This document shows, piece by piece, positions 1 through 4,631 of a DNA stretch of 5,375 nucleotides. The notes under the pieces are model-generated. The model made no database searches. It saw only the letters and a list, made by a program, of their open reading frames with translations, and was not told the origin of the DNA. Where the stretch lies: assembly GCA_900548515.1 (NCBI GenBank), contig URKU01000115.1, forward strand, positions 1 to 5,375, in the 5' to 3' direction. A program made the position numbers and the translations under genes. The stretch's first letter is position 1. Every line of letters begins with the position of its first letter. The stretch comes from an uncultured Collinsella sp. (GTDB taxonomy: Bacteria; Actinomycetota; Coriobacteriia; Coriobacteriales; Coriobacteriaceae).

Positions 1-76
1 GTGGGTCAACGAGACCGGCGACAGGCAGGTCGAGCGCGAGCTGGCGGCGTACAAGAGGGAAGAGGCGATCCGATGA
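1..76 (+). CDS. C-terminal end of an unidentified protein (5' truncated by window edge)
   Basis: Reading from base 2, a frame runs open to a TGA at 74-76 and encodes the 24-residue tail WVNETGDRQVERELAAYKRE followed by EAIR. The composition (charged, helix-like) is far more protein-like than the arginine/glycine-rich frame that starts with GTG at base 1. Its stop overlaps the start of the next gene in an ATGA motif, the classic sign of translational coupling. Too little is visible to name a function; it is most likely the upstream member of the same operon as the two phosphoesterases. Confidence 0.6.
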   Translation, partial: WVNETGDRQVERELAAYKREEAIR

Positions 77-798
77 CGGTCTATGTGACGGGCGACATCC
101 ACGGTGGGCTCGACATGCAAAAGCTCCGCGACTGGAAGCTTGGCGACAGTCTTACCAGCGACGACTATCTCATCGTTGCCGGTGACTTTGGCTTTCCGTG
201 GGGCTTTTCTGCCGAGGAATGCGCTGACATCGCTTGGCTCGAGTCGCGCCCCTACACGGTTCTCTTCGTGGATGGCAACCACGAGCGCTTCGACCACTGG
301 GAGGAGCGTCCCATGGAGCCGTGGCACGGCGGGCTGACGCAACGCCTGTCGGATACTTCGTCTATTCGGCGCCTGACGCGCGGCGAGGTCTTTGAGCTCG
401 ACGGTTCGACAATCTTCACCATGGGCGGTGCCACGAGCGTGGACAGGGAATACCGCGTGCCGTATTCCAGCTGGTGGCCTCAGGAGCTCCCGGACAAGCG
501 CGATTTCGATACCGCGCGGGCAAGGCTCGACGAGGTCGGCTGGAAGGTCGACTGCGTCATCACCCATACCTGCGCCACGCGCATGATCTCGCCGACGCTC
601 TACCCGGACCCAGGCTGGGAACGCCCTGATGTGGACCGGCTGACCGGATTCCTCGACGAGCTCGAGGACCGCCTGGACTACAAGCGCTGGTATTACGGAC
701 ATTTTCACCGAGACGGCAATCCGGACGAACGGCACACGGTGCTGTATGACCGGATCGTGAGGCTCGGGGACAAACTCCTGCCGTGGGGCGCGTACTGA
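73..798 (+). CDS. Calcineurin-like metallophosphoesterase, first of a tandem pair
   Basis: A 241-residue protein of the calcineurin-like metallophosphoesterase superfamily, whose members hydrolyse phosphomono- or diesters with two metal ions. The metal-binding motifs appear in order: GDIHG (D8, H10), AGDFGF (D38), DGNHE (N69, H70), THT (H165) and GHFH (H210, H212). All ligand positions are present, so the enzyme should be active; the substrate cannot be read from sequence. There is no signal peptide or membrane segment, so it is cytoplasmic. I chose ATG 73 because MTVYVTGD begins directly with the first beta strand and is repeated at the start of the paralogue, and AGAGG at 61-65 is a well-spaced ribosome binding site. 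A GTG at base 1 would add 24 residues that overlap the upstream gene in another frame. Family: confident. Specific role: unknown. Single-domain relatives occur in phages and prophages. Confidence 0.93.
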   Translation: MTVYVTGDIHGGLDMQKLRDWKLGDSLTSDDYLIVAGDFGFPWGFSAEECADIAWLESRPYTVLFVDGNHERFDHWEERPMEPWHGGLTQRLSDTSSIRRLTRGEVFELDGSTIFTMGGATSVDREYRVPYSSWWPQELPDKRDFDTARARLDEVGWKVDCVITHTCATRMISPTLYPDPGWERPDVDRLTGFLDELEDRLDYKRWYYGHFHRDGNPDERHTVLYDRIVRLGDKLLPWGAY

Positions 799-1520
799 TG
801 ACGGTCTATGTGACAGGCGATGTCCACGGCAGGGCCGAGTATGGGGCCAGCAGATTCGCCTTCAAATCTTGGCCGCCGGGGCGCACGCTGACGCGCGATG
901 ACGTGGTGATCGTGGCGGGCGACTTCGGCTTTGTCTGGGACGGCTCGAATGCTGAGAGGTATTGGCTCGACTGGTTCGAGTCGAAGCCCTGGACCACGTG
1001 TTTCGTAGACGGCAACCATGAGAACCACCACGCCCTAGCAGAACTGCCGGTGCGGGAGTGGAGCGGCGGTCTCGTCCATGAGGTACGACCGCACGTGCTG
1101 CACCTCATGCGCGGAGGGGTATTCGACATCGCGGGAACCACGGTCCTTGCCATGGGCGGCGCCGCGAGCAACGACAGGCAGTATCGCAAGGAGGGGAGGA
1201 GCTGGTGGCCCGAGGAGATGCCGAGCGAGGAGGAGATGGACCACTGCCGCGCCTCGCTCAACCGCGTAGGCTGGAGGGCCGATTACGTGGTGACGCATGA
1301 GGCTCCTGCTGCCCTGGCCAGAGAGCTGTGCCGGGAGTGCGGACGTGAGTACCGTGGGGATCAGCTGCAAACCTTCCTGGGCGAGCTCGATGGGCGGCTC
1401 GACTACCGCGCTTGGTTCTTCGGGCACTACCACGGTGACGAGTGGCGTGACGACAGGCACCGTCTGGCCTATCGAGACATCGTGCCGATCGAAAGTGCTG
1501 CGCCCGGTTCTCAGTTCTAG
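798..1520 (+). CDS. Calcineurin-like metallophosphoesterase, second of a tandem pair
   Basis: A 240-residue paralogue of the gene just upstream; by eye nearly half of the aligned residues match, including the opening MTVYVTGD. The metal-binding motifs are complete: GDVHG (D8, H10), AGDFGF (D42), DGNHE (N73, H74), THE (H167) and GHYH (H210, H212). It differs from the first copy by a CxxC pair (C178, C181) in the segment after H167, which could bind a structural metal or be incidental. The start is ATG 798, which shares one base with the upstream TGA (TGATG). There is only a weak GGGG at 785-788, so translation probably depends on coupling to the first copy. A GTG at 783 in the same frame is less likely because it adds residues absent from the paralogue. 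The stop codon lies inside the left arm of the following terminator. Confidence 0.93.
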   Translation: MTVYVTGDVHGRAEYGASRFAFKSWPPGRTLTRDDVVIVAGDFGFVWDGSNAERYWLDWFESKPWTTCFVDGNHENHHALAELPVREWSGGLVHEVRPHVLHLMRGGVFDIAGTTVLAMGGAASNDRQYRKEGRSWWPEEMPSEEEMDHCRASLNRVGWRADYVVTHEAPAALARELCRECGREYRGDQLQTFLGELDGRLDYRAWFFGHYHGDEWRDDRHRLAYRDIVPIESAAPGSQF

Positions 1521-1555
1521 AAACCCCCTAGAAATGCTCTAGGGGGTTTCTAGAA
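1515..1555. terminator. Bidirectional hairpin terminator between convergent genes
   Basis: TTCTAGAAACCCCCTAGA (1515-1532) and its exact reverse complement (1538-1555) form an 18-bp perfect stem with a 5-nt loop. It begins at the stop codon of the second phosphoesterase and lies 18 bases from the stop of the converging coiled-coil gene, so one hairpin can end both transcripts. The core GGGGG followed by TTT, repeated on both strands, supplies a short U run within the stem rather than a long tail after it. Confidence 0.85.
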
Positions 1556-1573
1556 AATTAGATGCTATGCGGC

Positions 1574-2152
1574 CTACTCGATCTTCATCTGGGTCATGAC
1601 CTCGATCTTGGCCTCGGCCACGGCCGCACGCTGCTCGGAGGCGGCAAGGCGGTCCTTGAGGGCGGCGACCTCGGCCATCAGGTCGCGCTGGGCCAGGAGT
1701 GCGTCGTTCAACTCGGCTTGGGCTTTCAGCGCGGCGTCACGCTCGCCGCGCAGTCGCTCGATCTCATCGACCATGGCCACGGCCTCGGCATGGAGTTGGA
1801 CGACCTGCCTGTCGAGTTCCCGAGCATCGGCGAGATATCTGACGCTCGCGGCATGGAGCTCGTTGTTCTCGAGCTCGAGGCTCGCGGTATCGAGTTCGAA
1901 CTTCTCCTCTATAAAGGCGACCCGCTCATTGCAGTCGGCCTCAATCTTTTCATTCCGATCCGTCGCCTCGGCGAGCTTGCGGCTGAATTCATCCACCTGG
2001 GCCATGAGCAGTGCGTTCTCGGTCCTGAGGTCGGCAGTCTCGCGCAGCAGCTTCTCCCGCCATGTCGCCTCGATCCGCTCGGCAGCCTCATCGAGAACGG
2101 CCTTCACGCCGGATGTCTCGCTGATTTTCTTTTCGCTCGGATTGTCTGCCAT
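1574..2152 (-). CDS. Coiled-coil protein of unknown function
   Basis: A 192-residue, strongly charged protein that is almost entirely predicted helix. From about residue 25 to the C-terminus it shows repeated hydrophobic spacing with many Glu, Ala, Leu, Arg and Gln residues and no Pro or Gly breaks (for example LRTENALLMAQVDEF and VDEIERLRGERDAALKAQAE), typical of a long coiled coil. The first 20 residues (MADNPSEKK...) are polar and probably disordered. No enzymatic motif, signal peptide or membrane segment is seen. The start is ATG 2152, with GGAG at 2162-2165 nine bases upstream; a TTG five codons earlier would begin on the Shine-Dalgarno itself. It is transcribed toward the phosphoesterases and lies downstream of the recombinase in the same direction. 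It might be a structural or scaffolding phage protein or a partner of a DNA-acting protein; neither is shown. Confidence 0.85.
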   Translation of the reverse strand: MADNPSEKKISETSGVKAVLDEAAERIEATWREKLLRETADLRTENALLMAQVDEFSRKLAEATDRNEKIEADCNERVAFIEEKFELDTASLELENNELHAASVRYLADARELDRQVVQLHAEAVAMVDEIERLRGERDAALKAQAELNDALLAQRDLMAEVAALKDRLAASEQRAAVAEAKIEVMTQMKIE

Positions 2153-2161
2153 GGTGCGGCA

Positions 2162-2229
2162 CTCCAATCAACAACGGCATGGCTCCGCCATGCCATATGG
2201 CTGGGAACAATGCACGGCCGCTGTTGATT
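2162..2229 (-). promoter_or_regulatory. Structured mRNA leader abutting the ribosome binding site of the coiled-coil gene
   Basis: In the minus-strand RNA, AAUCAACAGCGG (2229-2218) pairs with CCGUUGUUGAUU (2177-2166) over 12 bp; the single non-Watson-Crick pair is G-U in this strand but A-C in the other. The enclosed bases hold a second perfect hairpin (GGCATGGC / GCCATGCC, 2176-2194, loop TCC) and a 10-bp palindrome GCCATATGGC at 2192-2201. The outer stem ends exactly next to the GGAG Shine-Dalgarno (2165-2162), so opening or closing it could change translation. The ligand or factor, if any, is unknown; it does not match a riboswitch class I recognise. Confidence 0.5.
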
Positions 2230-2230
2230 T

Positions 2231-2346
2231 GTAGTCATCCTGCGATCGGTGAGTTCTAAAAGGCGCCTCAAGTCATACGTTATGCGTTCACGCAGGGGGT
2301 TTCAGTTGGAGAAATACCGCACTCTTATATAGTAGCGCACTCGGAT
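2231..2346 (-). promoter_or_regulatory. Probable promoter region of the coiled-coil gene with a direct repeat
   Basis: This short gap between the recombinase stop and the structured leader is AT-richer than its flanks. It contains CGCACTC twice, at 2318-2324 and 2336-2342 (18 bases apart), bracketing a TATATA-type sequence that could act as a -10 element on the minus strand. I see no good -35 hexamer, so the promoter call is tentative. Alternatively the repeats are protein-binding sites, for instance for the neighbouring recombinase. Confidence 0.25.
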
Positions 2347-2931
2347 TTATCTTCTGACGCCCACCAATCCGCGTTCACGAAGGATGCGGTACAGCGTTGA
2401 TTTGGAGACGCCAGTCGCAGCGCAAATATCGGGAATAGGAGTCTCTCCTCCAAGATAGAGCCTTACTGCGGCATCGGCTTTGACGCCGGCAGTGCGAGGC
2501 CTGCCGCCCACGTTGCCGCCGTGGCTCCGTTTGACGGAGATACCCTCGGCCTGGCGTTGCCTGATCAGATCTCGCTCAAGTTCCGCGGTGCAAGCATGGG
2601 TGCCAAGCACGAAGCGCCCGAATGCGGTATCTAGATCCACGGGCTGTTTCAGGGACGTGAGCTTCACGCCGAGGTTTCGAAACATAAGGTCATAGTTGAG
2701 CAGCTGCCTGGTCGATCTAGTCAAGCGCTCCCAGGATTCGACCACCACCTCGTCGCCCGCCCGCATCTTCTTGAACAGGCGCTTCTGCTGCGTCCGGTCG
2801 CCGTCCTGGGCACCCGTGACCTTGTCCTTGTAGATATGGCCATAGGCCACGCCAGCGTTCACTAGAGCCTCGATCTGGCGGTCCAACCTCTGGTCTTTCG
2901 TGCTCACGCGAGCATATCCGTAACGTGTCAT
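2347..2931 (-). CDS. Serine recombinase, resolvase/invertase (Tn3 resolvase / Hin) class
   Basis: A 194-residue protein, close to the usual 180-200 of small serine resolvases and DNA invertases. The N-terminal catalytic domain opens with YARVSTKDQ, giving the nucleophile S10 with R8. D36 and R46 are in place, and WERLTR supplies R69 and R72, the active-site arginines. The position that is aspartate in gamma-delta resolvase (D67) is glutamate here (E68). A long helix follows (about 103-130), then GGRPR, then a Hin-like helix-turn-helix (about 164-187, ending GVSKSTLYRILRERGL). It makes double-strand breaks through a 5'-phosphoserine link and rejoins them at short paired sites, resolving cointegrates or inverting a segment. 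The start is ATG 2931, with a perfect AGGAGG six bases upstream; the longer frame to 3078 lacks this and is low-complexity. Family: certain. Resolvase versus invertase: cannot be told from the protein alone. Confidence 0.95.
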   Translation of the reverse strand: MTRYGYARVSTKDQRLDRQIEALVNAGVAYGHIYKDKVTGAQDGDRTQQKRLFKKMRAGDEVVVESWERLTRSTRQLLNYDLMFRNLGVKLTSLKQPVDLDTAFGRFVLGTHACTAELERDLIRQRQAEGISVKRSHGGNVGGRPRTAGVKADAAVRLYLGGETPIPDICAATGVSKSTLYRILRERGLVGVRR

Positions 2932-2957
2932 TTCAGCCTCCTGCCTCGTATTTGATT

Positions 2958-2969
2958 TTCCCATGGGAA
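2958..2969. promoter_or_regulatory. 12-bp perfect palindrome upstream of the recombinase
   Basis: TTCCCATGGGAA is a perfect inverted repeat 27 bases before the recombinase start codon, where an autoregulatory operator or a recombinase half-site pair would be expected. No clear -35/-10 pair for the recombinase is visible around it. The binding protein is unknown. Confidence 0.35.
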
Positions 2970-2979
2970 TTGACGTGGA

Positions 2980-3042
2980 GGTTTTGACACTGGGTTTTGG
3001 CACTCGACGTTCACAGCATCGAGGGTTCGATTTTCGAGTGCC
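2980..3042. repeat. Cluster of GGCACT elements, possible recombinase recombination (res-like) site
   Basis: Two tandem 12-bp direct repeats, GGTTTTGACACT (2980-2991) and GGTTTTGGCACT (2993-3004), differ at one base. The second continues into GGCACTCGA (2999-3007), which is repeated exactly in inverted orientation as TCGAGTGCC at 3034-3042. Small serine recombinases commonly have their binding sites just upstream of their own gene, and these lie 50-110 bases upstream of it. The 44-bp span of the inverted pair is longer than a single resolvase dimer site, so the exact subsite layout is not established. Confidence 0.4.
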
Positions 3043-3091
3043 CAGAGGCATACGTTTTGGGACGTTGAATATGAACAATAACAGAGGTGTA

Positions 3092-3127
3092 CCAGTTAAC
3101 TGGGGCAGTCGCAGGTTCGGTTAGAAT
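3092..3127 (+). promoter_or_regulatory. Palindromic operator and possible promoter of the 49-residue membrane peptide
   Basis: CCAGTTAACTGG (3092-3103) is a 12-bp perfect palindrome. Nineteen bases after it is TAGAAT (3122-3127), a good -10 match located about 58 bases before the start codon. The palindrome covers the place where the -35 hexamer would be, but no TTGACA-like sequence is present there, so the promoter may need an activator or may lie elsewhere. The palindrome itself is seen; its function is inferred. Confidence 0.35.
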
Positions 3128-3184
3128 TGATGCCACGGCGCATTCCGTGCGCGGGCGGCCGACGATTTGATCGGAGGTCACCAT

Positions 3185-3334
3185 ATGCTGAAATTCCTTA
3201 ACGCGCTGGCCGCTCTCGCGACGGTCGGCACGTTCATCATCGCGTTTTTGAACTCGTATGAGGTTCGGATTAAGGTCCGTAGGCGTACGCGCGGAGCGGA
3301 CGGTGGACGGCATTTGCGCCACAAGCGCAAATAA
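3185..3334 (+). CDS. 49-residue single-pass membrane peptide with basic tail
   Basis: A short gene with every sign of translation: GGAGGT at 3173-3178, six bases of spacing, an ATG at 3185, a TAA at 3332-3334 and a hairpin terminator two bases later. Residues 5-25 (LNALAALATVGTFIIAFLNS...) form one hydrophobic transmembrane helix. Residues 28-49 are extremely basic, with RIKVRRRTRG followed by RHLRHKRK, which predicts an inside-positive orientation with the tail in the cytoplasm. The size and pattern recall small phage membrane proteins, holin-like peptides and toxin-type peptides, but the tail is unusually basic and no family is recognised. It is divergent from the recombinase and has its own palindromic upstream site, so it appears to be a single-gene transcription unit. 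Confidence 0.75.
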   Translation: MLKFLNALAALATVGTFIIAFLNSYEVRIKVRRRTRGADGGRHLRHKRK

Positions 3335-3335
3335 G

Positions 3336-3364
3336 AATGCCCGGGGGTCGGATCCCGGGCATTT
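3336..3364. terminator. Hairpin terminator shared by the convergent small genes
   Basis: AATGCCCGGG (3336-3345) and CCCGGGCATT (3354-3363) form a 10-bp perfect stem with an 8-nt loop, followed by T then AA on the plus strand. It starts one base after the stop of the 49-residue gene and lies three bases beyond the stop of the minus-strand 22-residue ORF, so it probably stops transcription from both sides. Confidence 0.8.
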
Positions 3365-3366
3365 AA

Positions 3367-3435
3367 CTAAACCAGAAAACTAGGCCGCCCGCGCTCCTTG
3401 ATGCTTACACGGGATGCGTCGTTTTCTGCTTTCAT
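3367..3435 (-). CDS. Very small ORF (22 residues) with a good ribosome binding site
   Basis: ATG at 3435 is preceded by AAAGAGG with five bases of spacing, and the frame ends at TAG 3369-3367 directly before the shared terminator. The product is MKAENDASRVSIKERGRPSF plus LV: a polar, basic peptide with no hydrophobic segment. RGRP resembles the core of an AT-hook, but a single copy in so short a peptide is weak evidence. The layout (Shine-Dalgarno, ORF, terminator) is convincing; the coding content is too short to test. It could equally be a regulatory leader peptide or a chance ORF. Confidence 0.4.
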   Translation of the reverse strand: MKAENDASRVSIKERGRPSFLV

Positions 3436-3459
3436 TTTATCCTCTTTAGGCGGATAAAA
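3433..3459 (-). promoter_or_regulatory. Hairpin covering the start site of the 22-residue ORF
   Basis: In the minus-strand RNA, UUUUAUCC (3459-3452) pairs perfectly with GGAUAAAA (3442-3435) around a 9-nt loop. The 3' arm contains the last two G of the Shine-Dalgarno and the A of the AUG, so the folded form would hide the start site. The stem is AU-rich and could open easily, as in a temperature- or factor-sensitive switch; that function is inferred. Confidence 0.4.
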
Positions 3460-3541
3460 CCACCGTACGCTTGGGCTCTCATGTGAGTTCATCCATCGTC
3501 CATGCGGCGTGATCGCAACAGTGGGAGCCGTCCAGGACAGC

Positions 3542-3688
3542 TCATCTTACAATCGAATGAATTGCAGCTGCCGAATTGATCTCCATAAACATGACGCGGC
3601 TGTAGAATGAAGCAGGGTCGAAACGAAGCAGTTCCCGGACAATTGGCGTCCGGCCAGACACTTCGGTTCGGCCCTTTCTCATGCGCAT
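3542..3688 (-). CDS. Possible 48-residue protein, weakly supported
   Basis: An open frame from ATG 3688 to TGA 3544-3542 encodes MRMRKGRTEVSGRTPIVREL followed by a segment LRFDPASFYSRVMFMEINSA and a short hydrophobic end. The composition (basic start, aromatic and aliphatic middle) is more protein-like than the other frames in this stretch. There is only a weak AGGCG about nine bases upstream, the ATG lies beside the TTTCTAGAAA palindrome, and codon use is mixed. It may be a remnant of a longer gene rather than an intact one. No family recognised. Confidence 0.25.
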   Translation of the reverse strand: MRMRKGRTEVSGRTPIVRELLRFDPASFYSRVMFMEINSAAAIHSIVR

Positions 3689-3699
3689 TTCTAGAAACG

Positions 3700-3727
3700 C
3701 CTAGTACGGATACAGGTCTGGACTAGG
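3700..3727. repeat. Inverted repeat CCTAGT / ACTAGG next to a TTTCTAGAAA palindrome
   Basis: CCTAGT (3700-3705) and ACTAGG (3722-3727) are exact inverted copies 16 bases apart. Just to the left, TTTCTAGAAA (3688-3697) is a 10-bp palindrome also present at 1547-1556. Together these mark the right boundary of the recombinase-containing segment. This could be a protein-binding or recombination site; a degenerate terminator is the alternative. Confidence 0.3.
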
Positions 3728-3775
3728 TCCACTCATCGCCAGCGACATGTATTCCGAAATGATTGCGAACCGCTT

Positions 3776-3804
3776 TTGATGCGGTGCCTGACGGCACCTA
3801 TGAT
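3776..3804 (+). promoter_or_regulatory. Sigma70-type promoter with a palindromic operator in the spacer
   Basis: TTGATG (3776-3781) and TATGAT (3799-3804) are separated by exactly 17 bases and match the -35 and -10 consensus at 4 and 5 of 6 positions. Almost the whole spacer is the inverted repeat GGTGCC-TGAC-GGCACC (3783-3798), an ideal place for a repressor to block RNA polymerase. An overlapping hairpin ACCGC / GCGGT (3769-3773, 3781-3785) covers the -35 side. Transcription would start near 3811 and enter the long stretch without genes, making this the likely promoter of the non-coding RNA. Confidence 0.55.
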
Positions 3805-3810
3805 CCGCTC

Positions 3811-4571
3811 GCGAAGCTCGCTGACTTATATATCTCTTATTTACATCGCCCGGGGAGCGAAGCGACGCCGGCGCTGAGGGCTGACGGCTGGCACGCCTCG
3901 CGCTGATGACTTGCTGATTGTAATAACTGGTCGCGAGGTCTAATTAGCTTGGTGGTTGAATTGTTAGGCGGTGGAGCATCCACAGAGTCCGGGCACAATC
4001 GTGGACCCTCCCTAAATCTTCGAAACCAGCATTGCAGCTGGGAAAGCCTCACCCGCCCCTTGGCCTTTTGCTCGACGATCTCGCGGGACTCCGCATGGCT
4101 ACGCCCATGCATCCGGACCGTTCGTTTTAACGCGCCGGCCGTCCTCACCGGCACCCCCGTACATGGCGGAACCCGGGGTTGGGCTCAGAATCCGTCACGG
4201 CTGCATGCTCATCGCGATCCTCTTTGCTTGACGTTGCGGCTTATCACCGCGACACGTGTGTTGCCACACGGCTATCCAACCAACTCCTGATCTTCGGCTG
4301 TTCGCCTACTTTCCTGCAGTTTTCCAGCAGGACAATCGCTCTGAATCCGGCACGCCGTCTCCGCCCAGAAGGGCCGAGGCGGCGCAGGGGTCACATGGAG
4401 GGCACTACCCCCGTCGAAGTCTCCGTAGAGACGGGACAATGAACCTGTACAGCTCAGTCTCCGATTATTCGAGCCCTTGGCTACCTTTTTGAACGGGTCT
4501 TAAACCCGTGCCGACCGGGAACGGCATATGTCCGCTCCCATAAAAAACGGGAGCCGTGCGAGCCGGCTCCC
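3811..4571 (+). ncRNA. Candidate long structured non-coding RNA (about 760 nt)
   Basis: No frame here has a ribosome binding site or protein-like composition, yet it sits between a good promoter (3776-3804) and terminator hairpins. Stems readable on the plus strand include CCTCGCG/CGCGAGG (3896-3902, 3932-3938), GTGGA/TCCAC (3971-3983), GCATGG/CCATGC (4093-4110), GCCGG/CCGGC (4134-4152), CGTGTG/CACACG (4255-4270), TCCTGC/GCAGGA (4312-4332), a 13-bp hairpin with one mismatch and an AGAA loop (4353-4384), GTCTC/GAGAC with a CGTA loop (4419-4432), ACGGGT/ACCCGT (4493-4509) and TGCCG/CGGCA (4509-4526). In the 4353-4384 hairpin the T4358-G4379 pair is a wobble only in plus-strand RNA, favouring this strand. 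Size and setting recall GOLLD/ROOL-type phage RNAs, but membership is not shown. Ends are approximate; the transcript may continue to 4789. GC-rich DNA gives some stems by chance. Confidence 0.4.
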
Positions 4572-4581
4572 ATTTGCGTTT
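4534..4581. terminator. Hairpin terminator, strongest on the minus strand, with an alternative pairing
   Basis: GGGAGCCG (4549-4556) and CGGCTCCC (4564-4571) form an 8-bp stem. Read on the minus strand it is followed by G and six U, a textbook intrinsic terminator for transcripts arriving from the right-hand gene. On the plus strand the tail is ATTTGCGTTTTC, weaker but usable, with an A run before the stem. GCTCCC at 4534-4539 can also pair with GGGAGC (4549-4554), an exclusive alternative that would disrupt the terminator stem. Confidence 0.7.
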
Positions 4582-4616
4582 TCTAACTGTCATCCATAGC
4601 GTGACCTGCGGGTCCC

Positions 4617-4625
4617 TGCTATCAT
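4617..4625 (+). promoter_or_regulatory. Possible extended -10 promoter for the small RNA
   Basis: TGCTATCAT is a TGn extension followed by TATCAT, a 5 of 6 match to the -10 consensus, placed seven bases before the first hairpin of the small RNA. No recognisable -35 hexamer lies 16-18 bases upstream, which extended -10 promoters can tolerate. If it is not used, the small RNA would be the 3' part of the longer transcript. Confidence 0.35.
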
Positions 4626-4631
4626 TGGATG

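Noticed and set aside
1562..2234. Long plus-strand ORFs opposite the coiled-coil gene
   Set aside because: They are the low-complexity shadow (Leu/Gly/His- or Ser/Ala-rich) of a Glu/Ala/Leu-rich minus-strand gene.
2932..3078. N-terminal extension of the recombinase to a start at 3078
   Set aside because: The perfect AGGAGG sits before ATG 2931, the catalytic domain begins right there, and the upstream 49 codons lie in the repeat-rich control region.
3011..3322. 103-residue minus-strand ORF
   Set aside because: It is antisense to the well-supported 49-residue gene and lacks a ribosome binding site.
3896..3938. Hammerhead-ribozyme-like pattern: CTGATGA at 3903-3909 and GTC at 3930-3932, flanked by a CCTCGCG/CGCGAGG stem
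   Set aside because: The required GAAA after stem II is absent and no stem II or III can be drawn, so only fragments of the core are present.
3837..4154. 105-residue minus-strand ORF and the overlapping plus-strand ORFs at 3949-4290, 4179-4442 and 4256-4492
   Set aside because: None has a ribosome binding site, all have random-like composition rich in Arg, Ser, Pro and Thr, and they overlap each other.
4290..4400. Weak resemblance of the minus strand (GAAAGTAGG) to the 3' end of 5S rRNA
   Set aside because: Only a few bases match, and neither the conserved loop sequences nor the closing helix is present.
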